A stretch of DNA of 11,037 nucleotides from Candidatus Cloacimonadota bacterium (GCA_028681035.1 JAQUJJ010000116.1:1-11037), one strand, 5' to 3'; numbered from the stretch's first letter, positions 1-6,755 are shown. Made by a program: numbers and translations. Notes: generated by a model not told the origin, from the letters alone.

Positions 1-2
1 GG

Positions 3-2156
3 GCCTCTGTGCATCTTGAACACCCACACATCCGCAAAGGATTGGACTGTTTTTCAGAAGGCCTCAGCCAATACCTGGTCGCTGAATATGCCCCGGGACT
101 GTCTCTGATCGAATATCTAAGACAAAATTCTGAAAACATCACTTACAACCAAGGCCTGGTCTGGGCGCGAGACCTTCTGCACGCCCTGATCTATGCTGCA
201 GGCAGGGATGTCTGGCATTACAATCTCAATCCTTACAACCTCATAATCAATGCAGCTTCAGAGCTGAAAGTGATTGGCTTTGGTAAGAATCGTGATGCCT
301 GGAAACACTCTGAAGGTAATTTTAGCTATCGCTATCCCATACTCTATGTGGCTCCGGAGATCTTCAAAACCAGTAATCCTCATCCGAATTCTGACATATT
401 TTCCTGGGCAGTAGTGCTCTATCAGATCTTGTGCAAGGAATTGCCTTGGCGCTTGGATAGCTTCGTGGGCCCGGATGAACAGAAGATGCAAAGCTTTAGC
501 AGGGGTGTGACCCTGCCCTCTGCAGAAAAGGTGCCAGATGGGCTGTACAGCGTTCTGCTTGCCTGTCTGAAGCTGGATCCAGACGAGAGAATTAAGGATT
601 TTGCTGAACTGCTGGATACCTTGCAGCAAGAGGTGCCAGATCTTGACTGGAGCTACCATGAACCTGCAGAAGAGCTAGTGCAGATCTCAGCGCCTGAGCC
701 CGAATTAGCTGAGGCAGATGATGAAGCTCTGGATGAAGCTGAAGCACCTGCTACCGAGCCGATTGAACCGGAAATAGAAGACCTGCCTCCTGAAATAAGC
801 TTTGCTGAGGAATCTACGCCAGAGCTAATAGCTGAAGCCGAGCCTGAGGATGAGCTCCTGCCCGAGCCATCCATCCCTGAAATCTTTGAAATAGAAAGTG
901 AAATCGAGCCTGAAATCACGGAATTACCCCAAGAATCCCCAGCCCCGATTCAAGAAGACCCCAAAAAACCGGATATCCAGGATGATCTTGCCTGGCCAGT
1001 GATCCAGGATGAACCCACAATATCTTTGCCACCAATGGAAGAGGAAGAAGAAGTCGAAGAGCCAGCGCAGCCTTCTGAACTACCGGAAGCAAAGCCAGAA
1101 GAAGTCCCAGAGCCTAAAAGCACTAAAGCAGAAGAACCTCCCAAGCACACCGCAGCTCCTATATCGCCTCCTTTAGAAAAGCCAGCAGCCCCCACTATAC
1201 CCAAACCCATTCCCCAAACCACATATTACGAGAAAAAGCCTGAGACTTCTGTAGAAACCCAGAAGGATCTCGGCACCATGAGAAAGCGCTTCCTCATCTT
1301 GATGATATTGAGTGTAATCATTTTATCTTATGTCCTGATTCAACATTTTGTTTTTCGGCGGAAACCGAAGTTTAAAACCACAGAAACCGAAGAAGCTGTA
1401 AATCTTGACGATATCGATCTTTCCACCCTCGCAGAAAACTCCCCTCTGGAAATGCTCTGGGTTCCGTCGGACACCCTGATCATGGGCAGCATCAGCCCTG
1501 AAGCCAAAGACAATGAATTCCCTCTGCTCACCATCAAGCTTGCCGGATTCATGATCAGCCCTCTGGAGATCACTCAAGAGCAGTGGAATATGGTCTATCC
1601 CACCAATCCCTCTCTGTATATCGGGGCAAAGCTCCCCGTGGATAATGTCTCATTTTATGATGCAATCGAGTACTGCAATGCCAAAAGTCTGAAAGATGGA
1701 CTTACGCCTGCCTATGACTATCATGGCACCGATATCGTCTGTGATTTTGATGCAGATGGCTATCGCCTGCCCACCGAAGCGGAATGGGAACTGGCCGCCA
1801 AAGCCGGGAAAGGTAAAAACTTCCAGCTTTACAGCGGCTCCGATGATCCAGACGAGGTGGGCTGGTATTCCGAAAACTCCTCTGGCCGCAGCAAAGCTGT
1901 AGGCAGCAAAAAGCCCAATTCACTGAAGATCTATGATCTGAGCGGAAACGTCTATGAATGGGTGTGGAATTGGTATGCTCCCTATAGCTACCGCACGGGA
2001 AATCTATTTAGCGGCCCCCAGGATGGAACAGACAAAGTGATCCGGGGCGGCTCCTGGTATCACAATACAGATAGTATGCGCACTACAGCCAGGGAATATG
2101 TAAAGCCCTACGTAAAGAACGGTTTCATCGGCTTTCGGGTGGTGCGGAGCCGATAA
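3..2156 (+). CDS. Pseudokinase - linker - TM - FGE-sulfatase-like membrane protein, 5' partial
   Basis: The frame is open to the left edge, so the true start and the kinase N-lobe (glycine loop, VAIK lysine) lie outside. Residues are counted from the GTG at 9. Residues 1-215 match a Ser/Thr kinase C-lobe: the catalytic-loop position reads HYNLNPYN (70-77) where HRDLKPxN is expected, the DFG position reads GFG (90-92), and APE (115-117) and the helix-F Asp (129) are kept. Both catalytic aspartates are therefore missing, which suggests a pseudokinase used for binding or scaffolding. Residues ~217-420 are an acidic Glu/Pro-rich linker. A transmembrane helix spans ~428-448 after an Arg/Lys start, putting the kinase fold in the cytoplasm and the C-terminus outside. 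Residues ~479-715 are an FGE-sulfatase/SUMF1-type domain with YRLPTEAEWE (585), GNVYEW (646) and RGGSW (679-683). The two FGE catalytic cysteine positions are His685 and Met690, so formylglycine formation is unlikely. The fold assignments are firm; the function is unknown. Confidence 0.9.
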   Translation, partial: ASVHLEHPHIRKGLDCFSEGLSQYLVAEYAPGLSLIEYLRQNSENITYNQGLVWARDLLHALIYAAGRDVWHYNLNPYNLIINAASELKVIGFGKNRDAWKHSEGNFSYRYPILYVAPEIFKTSNPHPNSDIFSWAVVLYQILCKELPWRLDSFVGPDEQKMQSFSRGVTLPSAEKVPDGLYSVLLACLKLDPDERIKDFAELLDTLQQEVPDLDWSYHEPAEELVQISAPEPELAEADDEALDEAEAPATEPIEPEIEDLPPEISFAEESTPELIAEAEPEDELLPEPSIPEIFEIESEIEPEITELPQESPAPIQEDPKKPDIQDDLAWPVIQDEPTISLPPMEEEEEVEEPAQPSELPEAKPEEVPEPKSTKAEEPPKHTAAPISPPLEKPAAPTIPKPIPQTTYYEKKPETSVETQKDLGTMRKRFLILMILSVIILSYVLIQHFVFRRKPKFKTTETEEAVNLDDIDLSTLAENSPLEMLWVPSDTLIMGSISPEAKDNEFPLLTIKLAGFMISPLEITQEQWNMVYPTNPSLYIGAKLPVDNVSFYDAIEYCNAKSLKDGLTPAYDYHGTDIVCDFDADGYRLPTEAEWELAAKAGKGKNFQLYSGSDDPDEVGWYSENSSGRSKAVGSKKPNSLKIYDLSGNVYEWVWNWYAPYSYRTGNLFSGPQDGTDKVIRGGSWYHNTDSMRTTAREYVKPYVKNGFIGFRVVRSR

Positions 2157-2199
2157 GGCAGCCAGAGATGTCACCTGGGCAGCGAACTTGCTTTTAACC

Positions 2200-2251
2200 T
2201 GTCTTGTACACGAGATAAGTCGAGTATTCGAGTCATCTCGTGTACAAGGCA
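2200..2251 (+). terminator. Long hairpin after the pseudokinase/FGE gene, possible terminator
   Basis: Arms 2200-2216 and 2235-2251 pair over 17 bp with a single G-T pair, around an 18-base loop. TTTT follows directly at 2252-2255. It begins 43 bases after the stop codon at 2156. The position and T run fit a rho-independent terminator. The stem is unusually long and the T run short, so it could instead be an extragenic palindrome. The loop contains a further small TCGA/TCGA pairing. Confidence 0.5.
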
Positions 2252-2333
2252 TTTTGAAAGCACGTTGAAGTATGGGGCTTTAGGAGCCTATGCAGGGGGT
2301 TTGTGCCGTCCGAAATAAGCTGACAGCTAAGCC

Positions 2334-2530
2334 TTTTGTTTTGACATTAAACGACCTTTCCTGCTGCAGTCTTCGGGCTATGCCTTCCCTGCATCTCGTT
2401 GTCAGCCAGTGCTTTTTGACTTCACCTCGTTTGTTTTGACTCTAAAACGATCCTTCCTGCGGCGGCTTTACCCACTTTACGTGTGCTATATCTTATTTTC
2501 GGCCAGGCTGTTTTGCATTTACCTGGGTTG
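2334..2530. repeat. Degenerate ~95-bp tandem repeat, two units
   Basis: The block TGTTTTGAC(..)AAACGA followed by CCTTCCTGC-like sequence starts near 2334 and again near 2429. The rest of each ~95-bp unit keeps scattered matches (CTAT..CTT, TC(A/G)GCCAG, a T-rich stretch, ACCT). A third, shorter AACGACCTTTCCT block lies at 2778-2790, and a reverse-oriented GGTCGTTTTAGG at 2859-2870. No coding potential is visible, and mutational drift suggests old, non-coding repeats. Confidence 0.5.
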
Positions 2531-2538
2531 TTTTTGAG

Positions 2539-2614
2539 TTTAAACAAAAGCAACGCTAATCGGAGAGGCTTAGGCATGCAGTGTTGGGTTAAAACATGGG
2601 CAACGCTGATCGGA
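2539..2614. repeat. Short tandem repeat, period 50 bp
   Basis: TTAAACAAAAGCAACGCTAA at 2539 onward recurs 50 bp later as TTAAAACATGGGCAACGCTG at 2589 onward. Both copies continue into TCGGA. The match covers about 26 bases with a handful of substitutions. It sits in the gene-free spacer just before the 130-bp repeat; no function is evident. Confidence 0.5.
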
Positions 2615-2625
2615 TACCCTGAGCT

Positions 2626-2754
2626 CGCAGCATCGTAATCCCCCAGTTTAAACTCTCATTTTTGGATAAAGAATAGTTTGTAATCTGCTTTGATGGTGAA
2701 AGCTACAGGGAAATCCGAAGCTTGGCTGCCAGATCAAAATGAAAGTCAAAACAG
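2626..2754 (+). repeat. Dispersed ~130-bp repeat, copy A (direct repeat with 6036-6165)
   Basis: From CGCAGCATCGT to AAAGTCAAAACAG this stretch matches 6036-6165 in the same orientation. The first ~75 bases are near-identical (including GTTTAAACTCTCATTTTTGG and GTAATCTGCTT), the middle ~30 are diverged, and the last ~30 are near-identical again (GCTGCCAGATCAAAA). The two copies bracket the nuclease-NTPase gene and the IS21-like remnant. No ORF is shared, so this is an intergenic repeat family or the duplicated edge of an island. Confidence 0.8.
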
Positions 2755-2766
2755 TTCCGCGGGTGG

Positions 2767-2964
2767 TTATGACCTTACAACGACCTTTCCTCTTCCAGCC
2801 TAACTCGCTAAGCGTACCCACAATCTTGTATCCTGACAGACTGATTCAAATCCGCCCCGGTCGTTTTAGGGGTTAAAGCAAAGGCATAATCAGCTAACAA
2901 GAAACCATGTGCAGCATCATACATATCTATATCTAAGTGTATGCAATCAAGATATAATACAGAA
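2767..2964. other. Gene-free spacer after repeat copy A
   Basis: Apart from one AACGACCTTTCCT block (2778-2790) and its approximate reverse copy near 2859-2870, nothing coding or structured is visible here. Together with 2157-2766 it makes an 829-bp stretch without a gene. Confidence 0.4.
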
Positions 2965-2987
2965 GAGAGGCAATGTCCAAGCCTCTT
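2965..2987 (-). terminator. Weak hairpin at the end of the nuclease-NTPase gene
   Basis: GAGAGGC (2965-2971) pairs with GCCTCTT (2981-2987) around a 9-base loop: six Watson-Crick pairs plus one G-T. On the minus strand it overlaps the TAA stop codon and is followed by TTCTGTATTATATCTT, which is only partly T-rich. A weak intrinsic terminator is plausible. Confidence 0.35.
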
Positions 2988-5271
2988 ATTGGTCTATATC
3001 AGAAAAAACGCTTGTTGATGATGACGAATAACTCCTCTCATATCTATTATCTTTCCACTGATCGTAGCCATCATCTCTCATCCCTTCAGCCTGTCTATTC
3101 TCATCAATAGCCTCCTCAACGAGACTGCGAAACTTGCGAATAGAATCCTTAGCTTTTAGGCTCAATTCTGGGTTCACATCTTCAAAAAACTCATAAAAGA
3201 TAATATACGCGTTCTCTATAAAATCAAGCTCCCCAGAATAATCAACCACACCATCCAGATAAAAATCTTTATTTACACTAACATGGCCTTCAACTAAAAG
3301 GAATGAAGAATCCTCAATAGAGTCTATTATGCTTTTAAATAATTCCTCACCAATTATATCTTGCAATTCCTTATCCACTAGTATCGAAGCATCAGGGCAC
3401 TCATAGGTACACTCAGAAATGTATTCATATATCTCATATACGGTATATTCATCCAGTAACTTTAAATGATGCAATCTTCTATCTATTGATATTATCTTAC
3501 TGTATCTAAGCATTTCAATGCTTTCTTGTTTATGTAAATACCCAATTGATTTCGGATAAGTATCATAAAATAGTTTAAGAAATGTATCATCAGAGTCAAA
3601 AGCCAAAAAATTTGTAATGTTAGACCTATATCTATTATCTTTATAAGCCATTCTGCCAATTAGTGTACCGTAAAGAGATTCCGTAAGAATCATTTTCCCT
3701 ATACTATTGCTTGACCCCTCGCATGTTACTTCATTTAGTATCATCTTTAAAGGAGAATACTTTATAAATATATGATACAATTCAGTTTGCTGAGAGACAT
3801 ATCGTGCAACAGCTTCAATAAATGTTGGATGCTTGAATTTCCAATATCTATGGCTACCATCTATTCGGAGAATGAAATCTCCATTCAATATATCAAATCT
3901 ATTTTTCACCTTACTAACATTTTCGGTTAAAGATTTAATCAAGCTAATGTCATCTTCAGAAACATCTACCGGACTTGTAAGTTTATTATTATGTGCAAAT
4001 AGAAGCACTAAAGCAGCAATTGACTCATTATCTAGGTTCTTTATCGTGTCATACAAGTACGCAGCTGGTTGTGTAATGAACTTAGTTAAATTGTCCTTAT
4101 CAAGCATCAACTTACTTGTAAAATGGGCACTTCCAAGCCTCCGAGATATTTCTGGATTTATTCCTGGTATTTTTGCTATGGATTCAAGAAAGGGTTTTAT
4201 GCTACTTTTGTAGGAGACATCTTGGTCTCCATACTTAATGTGATTATACAGTATTTGTTCTCGTTCTGCTATAGTAAATGCCTGTACATTAATTACCAAT
4301 TCTGATCTATTCAATACTTCAAATATGTTTGGTTTAATGTACTTTTTGGCATCGTAATATATGTATGTCCTCGAAGTAAATATGATCTTTGCACCCTTTT
4401 TAATCATAGTGGATATATGATTAAGAAGCTTATTCATATCTTCAGCAGTTTGATGTCGAAAACTTGTTGATCCGAATACATCATCAAGCCAGAACAATTG
4501 TTTTTCATGGGGATTCCATCTATATTTCATTTCATCAAGACTTGTAACTTGCATGTAACAGTATTTGTCTTTGTCTAACATGCTCATGCACAAGAGAGCA
4601 GCAATAGTGGATTTCCCACACATCGGTTCGCCAAGTAGCATCACAATATTATGATTTTGTATTGCATTTAATGCTTGAATATATGAAGAGGTTAATACGT
4701 ATTTTTTTAAATCATCTCCCATTCGTGATAGAATTTCTTTAGACTGCTCAATCAGCCTTTCATCGAGAATCTGGCTCAAATCACCTAGCCCATAAATACG
4801 AGGAACCATCATTCGAAGTTTACAGCTCTCAAGTATCGTTTGGTTGAGCCAGACATTTGCAAATATGTCTACATTTTCAATTTTCACATTTTCAGTAATT
4901 GACTTTCTAATACTCGCTTCATTCTTGCCTGTTACTTCCATGTTCGTCATTAAAATATATGTGTTTATAGTCTCGATTTTATTTAGCTCTTTAATCTTTT
5001 CTATCTCTTTTGTAATCAACCCTGGTGTTAATTTCTTATTTAAATCGCTACTATGCTTACATTGTACAACTGTTAAGCCTTCTCTTTTGCTTCCATTTTC
5101 ATGAATCCAAGGGCCTTTATATATTATATCCTTACCCAAGTCTTTGACGTATGCATTCATTTGACATGTCTGTCCAAGTACTTCTTTCATAATTGCTAAG
5201 CATAAGTCTTGAAAAGCTTTCCAGCCTAGAGTGTGCAATTCGTATGTTACATGTTGTCCTTGAATCGTCAT
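2986..5271 (-). CDS. Mrr-like PD-(D/E)xK nuclease fused to STAND NTPase (nSTAND3-like), candidate antiphage protein
   Basis: This 761-residue protein has two clear parts. Residues ~14-150 look like an Mrr/restriction-endonuclease-like fold: GWKAFQDLCLAIM (16-28), GKDI with Asp48 as the probable metal ligand, then VVQCKH (68-73), giving the Q-x-K active-site variant. Residues ~195-430 form a STAND-class P-loop NTPase, with Walker A GEPMCGKST (214-222), Walker B LFWLDD (259-264), an arginine sensor after IIFTS (297-301), and the FTIAEREQILYNHI helix typical of nSTAND3. Residues ~430-750 are helix-rich with no family I recognise, probably the sensor, and the tail is serine-rich. STAND nucleases of the Avs type sense phage proteins, oligomerise and cut DNA; that role is inferred here. 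The start is secure because an in-frame TAA lies one codon before the ATG. The Shine-Dalgarno is poor. The gene stands alone, between 130-bp direct repeats, and is more A+T-rich than its neighbours, which suggests horizontal acquisition. Confidence 0.85.
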   Translation of the reverse strand: MTIQGQHVTYELHTLGWKAFQDLCLAIMKEVLGQTCQMNAYVKDLGKDIIYKGPWIHENGSKREGLTVVQCKHSSDLNKKLTPGLITKEIEKIKELNKIETINTYILMTNMEVTGKNEASIRKSITENVKIENVDIFANVWLNQTILESCKLRMMVPRIYGLGDLSQILDERLIEQSKEILSRMGDDLKKYVLTSSYIQALNAIQNHNIVMLLGEPMCGKSTIAALLCMSMLDKDKYCYMQVTSLDEMKYRWNPHEKQLFWLDDVFGSTSFRHQTAEDMNKLLNHISTMIKKGAKIIFTSRTYIYYDAKKYIKPNIFEVLNRSELVINVQAFTIAEREQILYNHIKYGDQDVSYKSSIKPFLESIAKIPGINPEISRRLGSAHFTSKLMLDKDNLTKFITQPAAYLYDTIKNLDNESIAALVLLFAHNNKLTSPVDVSEDDISLIKSLTENVSKVKNRFDILNGDFILRIDGSHRYWKFKHPTFIEAVARYVSQQTELYHIFIKYSPLKMILNEVTCEGSSNSIGKMILTESLYGTLIGRMAYKDNRYRSNITNFLAFDSDDTFLKLFYDTYPKSIGYLHKQESIEMLRYSKIISIDRRLHHLKLLDEYTVYEIYEYISECTYECPDASILVDKELQDIIGEELFKSIIDSIEDSSFLLVEGHVSVNKDFYLDGVVDYSGELDFIENAYIIFYEFFEDVNPELSLKAKDSIRKFRSLVEEAIDENRQAEGMRDDGYDQWKDNRYERSYSSSSTSVFSDIDQ

Positions 5272-5326
5272 TTCTTAATCCCATATATTTCAATTTGTCT
5301 ACTTCAAATACAGATATTAGACTTGA

Positions 5327-5361
5327 ATTATACAGAAATAGATTATCCATTTTGGTGTCAA
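5327..5361 (-). promoter_or_regulatory. Possible promoter elements for the nuclease-NTPase gene
   Basis: On the minus strand TTGACA (5361-5356) and TATAAT (5332-5327) lie upstream of the ATG at 5271. Each matches a sigma-70 box perfectly, but they are 23 bases apart instead of ~17, so they may not work as a pair. The TTGACA is part of a 15-mer that occurs three times in the window, so an insertion end may have supplied it. Confidence 0.3.
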
Positions 5362-5459
5362 CTGATATTTGTAGATACTGCTCAGTAGTTTCTTTATTTG
5401 TCTAATAATGCTTGCTCCAATAACCCCCTATTCATTATACAGGAGACTTGAGTATTCCG

Positions 5460-6019
5460 GATCAACTGAGCCACCCATTACGCTTGATGAGAGCCACCTT
5501 TCCAGAAAAATAGAGCCATCCATACCGACACTGAGAGCTAATAAGGTTTATTATTACATATAGCAGCTATTTACATCGCTTTTCAAAACGATATTCCAAA
5601 ACAACAAAAGGTTTTGCGGCTGGCAGCAGAAGCATAGTGTTCGCTCAAGCAGAGCATCACTACTCAAAAAGAAACACGCTGTAGACGTATTCAGAGGCTG
5701 ATATTTTGATTGACCGAATAGTATGTGTATTTCTAATTGAATTGTTCGGTGAAACGGAACTAGGCTCTGCTGGAGAGTAACCTGCCAGGGATAGCCGAAT
5801 ACAAAATGAGTGGGGTGCGATGACAAATCGCACTCCTGCCCACATTCTCATTTTGGCTATGCCTAATAAAACTCAAAAGCCATGATTACCCAGTGATCAT
5901 GCTTGCTGTGAGGGTCAATTCATTCTTGAAGTATTGGATTCCTGGATCGCATTAAGCTGATGGCTCTGAGAATGGGAACAAGTGCCTCTATTTTTCGGAC
6001 GGGTGGCTCTAAGTCATCA
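5460..6019. mobile_element. IS21-family-like remnant without istA/istB
   Basis: The left end carries three boxes GAGCCACCC (5468), GAGCCACCT (5491) and GAGCCATCC (5513), spaced 23 and 22 bp. The right end carries them in inverted orientation: TGGCTC (5961), TGCCTC (5983) and TGGCTC (6004), spaced 22 and 21 bp. CGAAAAATAG/AGAAAAATAG stretches lie between boxes on both sides. Several spaced binding boxes at each end are a hallmark of IS21-type elements, where the transposase binds. The ~400 bp between the ends has no recognisable transposase or ATPase ORF. It is either an internally deleted copy or a non-autonomous, MITE-like derivative. The outer limits are estimated to within ~10 bp. Confidence 0.6.
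5788..5863. other. Large imperfect hairpin inside the IS21-like remnant
   Basis: Paired segments are GGGATAGCC/GGCTATGCC (5788-5796 with 5855-5863), AAAATGAG/CTCATTTT (5803-5810 with 5847-5854) and GTGCGAT/ATCGCAC (5815-5821 with 5827-5833), with a 5-base terminal loop and internal bulges. The palindrome could be a structured RNA, a nested palindromic element or a folded passenger of the insertion. Nothing identifies a known RNA family. Confidence 0.45.
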
Positions 6020-6035
6020 GATTATTCAAGAATCC

Positions 6036-6165
6036 CGCAGCATCGTGATCCCCCTGTTTAAACTCTCATTTTTGGATAGAGAATAGCTTGTAATCTGCTT
6101 GGATGAAGAAAATAAAAGGATAATTTGATGCTTTGCTGCCAGATCAAAAATGAAAGTCAAAACAG
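6036..6165 (+). repeat. Dispersed ~130-bp repeat, copy B (direct repeat with 2626-2754)
   Basis: It is near-identical to copy A in its first ~75 and last ~30 bases and diverged between, with the same orientation and one extra A near the 3' end. It starts ~17 bp after the right end of the IS21-like remnant and ends ~50 bp before the AATATCAGTTGACAC motif. The copies are 3.28 kb apart (2755-6035 between them). Confidence 0.8.
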
Positions 6166-6213
6166 GTATAGAGCGAACGTCAAAATAGTCGCCTGCGACT
6201 TCATAGAAATGCT

Positions 6214-6247
6214 TGGAATAATATCAGTTGACACAATTCTAACGATA
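6214..6247 (+). repeat. 34-bp repeat, copy 1 (second at 9195-9228)
   Basis: The sequence starting TGGAATAATATCAGTTGACA and ending AACGATA matches 9195-9228 with three substitutions in 34 bases. Each copy contains TTGACA and each immediately precedes or overlaps the broken 5' end of a gene fragment: an SBBP propeller here, a fibronectin-III-like domain at the other copy. The shared part extends 13 bases past the inverted-repeat core, so it is more than a short insertion terminus. Confidence 0.7.
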
Positions 6248-6418
6248 TCTTTGTTGCCAAGCTGGATATTAGCGGTAACTGGTTATGGGCAAAAAGTGCC
6301 GGAGGGACAGGCAATAATGATGCTCGTGCCATCGCTACTGACGCCGATGGGAACTGCTATATGAGTGGATATTGCTCTAGCAATGCTAAATTTGACAGCC
6401 TCAATCTCAGTGGAGACG
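6241..6418 (+). pseudogene. SBBP-type beta-propeller fragment
   Basis: In the frame starting at 6241 the translation begins NDIFVAKLDISGNWLWAKSA, continues GGTGNNDARAIATDADGN and ends near SLNLSGDG (6418). This is the consensus course of one SBBP beta-propeller repeat (FVAKLD.sGN..WAK.AGG...D...IatDa.GN.Y.sGy). An in-frame TGA lies at 6229, so there is no start and no signal peptide. It is a ~60-residue piece of a once longer secreted propeller protein, and past 6418 the sequence changes to recombinase. An ATG reading at 6125-6364 in another frame is a shadow of this fragment. Confidence 0.65.
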
Positions 6419-6755
6419 GTTGCTACGCTCAAGGATATGGGCGTAGAGCTAATATCTTTACAGGGAATGTCGACACGTCAACCGCGACTGGAAAGCTCAT
6501 CTTCGTTATCTTTAGCGCTTAACTGAGTTCGAGAGATACATGATTAAAGAACGTACAAGTGCCCGGCTTGATGCCGCTCGGTCAAGAGGCAGAGTCGGCG
6601 GAAAAAAGAAGGCTCTTAAAGCCAAACAGGTAAAGAGATTGAAAACCTTGTCTGAAGACAAAACTATAACTATCGGCGAGATTTACAAACAGTTCAGCAT
6701 ATCCAAGGCCACATATTACAACTACATCAGAGATAACAAGCCCAATGAGGGTTAA
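6419..6755 (+). pseudogene. Serine recombinase (resolvase/invertase) C-terminal remnant with two frameshifts
   Basis: Three consecutive frames together give the C-terminal half of a Tn3-resolvase/Hin-type serine recombinase. The pieces are LKDMGVELISLQ (6428-6463), then NVDTSTATGKLIFVIFSA (6466-6519, ending at TAA 6520), then LTEFERYMIKERTSARL (from 6519) running to the stop at 6753-6755. In the family these pieces are continuous, so about one base is missing near 6464 and another near 6519. The E-helix region (EFERYMIKERT), the arginine- and lysine-rich arm and a C-terminal helix-turn-helix (IGEIYKQFSISKATYYNYI) are intact. The N-terminal catalytic domain with the active serine is absent. 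The ATG at 6540 could still make a 71-residue DNA-binding tail, but with no catalytic domain it cannot recombine DNA. It joins the SBBP fragment directly. Sequencing error is the alternative explanation for the frameshifts. Confidence 0.8.

Larger units (their letters stand above)
5355..6234. mobile_element. Possible composite insertion bounded by inverted 15-mers
   Basis: The left end reads GTGTCAACTGATATT (5355-5369) and the right end AATATCAGTTGACAC (6220-6234), exact reverse complements 880 bp apart overall. A third copy, differing only in its last base, is at 9201-9215 (+). The enclosed DNA holds the IS21-like remnant and copy B of the 130-bp repeat but no transposase. Homology between the ends does not extend inward beyond ~16 bases, and I see no target-site duplication, so calling this an element is tentative. 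Confidence 0.35.

Noticed and set aside
653..1222. Minus-strand Ser/Gly-rich ORFs opposite the first gene
   Set aside because: They are the antisense shadow of the Glu/Pro/Ala-rich linker, whose codons read as Ser/Gly on the other strand. They have no ribosome binding site or domain.
2200..2251. Inverted repeats as ends of an insertion sequence
   Set aside because: The arms are only 18 bases apart, so they form a hairpin and cannot bound an element.
5554..5851. Two overlapping minus-strand ORFs inside the IS21-like remnant
   Set aside because: Their translations show no IstA/IstB motif or other family, and they overlap the large hairpin. Chance ORFs are more likely.
6125..6364. 79-residue ORF at the 6.1-kb region
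   Set aside because: It overlaps the SBBP fragment in a different frame, and the frame with clear SBBP similarity excludes it.
6540..6755. Intact small DNA-binding protein gene
   Set aside because: Its sequence continues upstream, in shifted frames, into classic recombinase motifs (EFER, GKLIF, GVELISLQ), so it is better read as the tail of a broken recombinase; no Shine-Dalgarno is evident.
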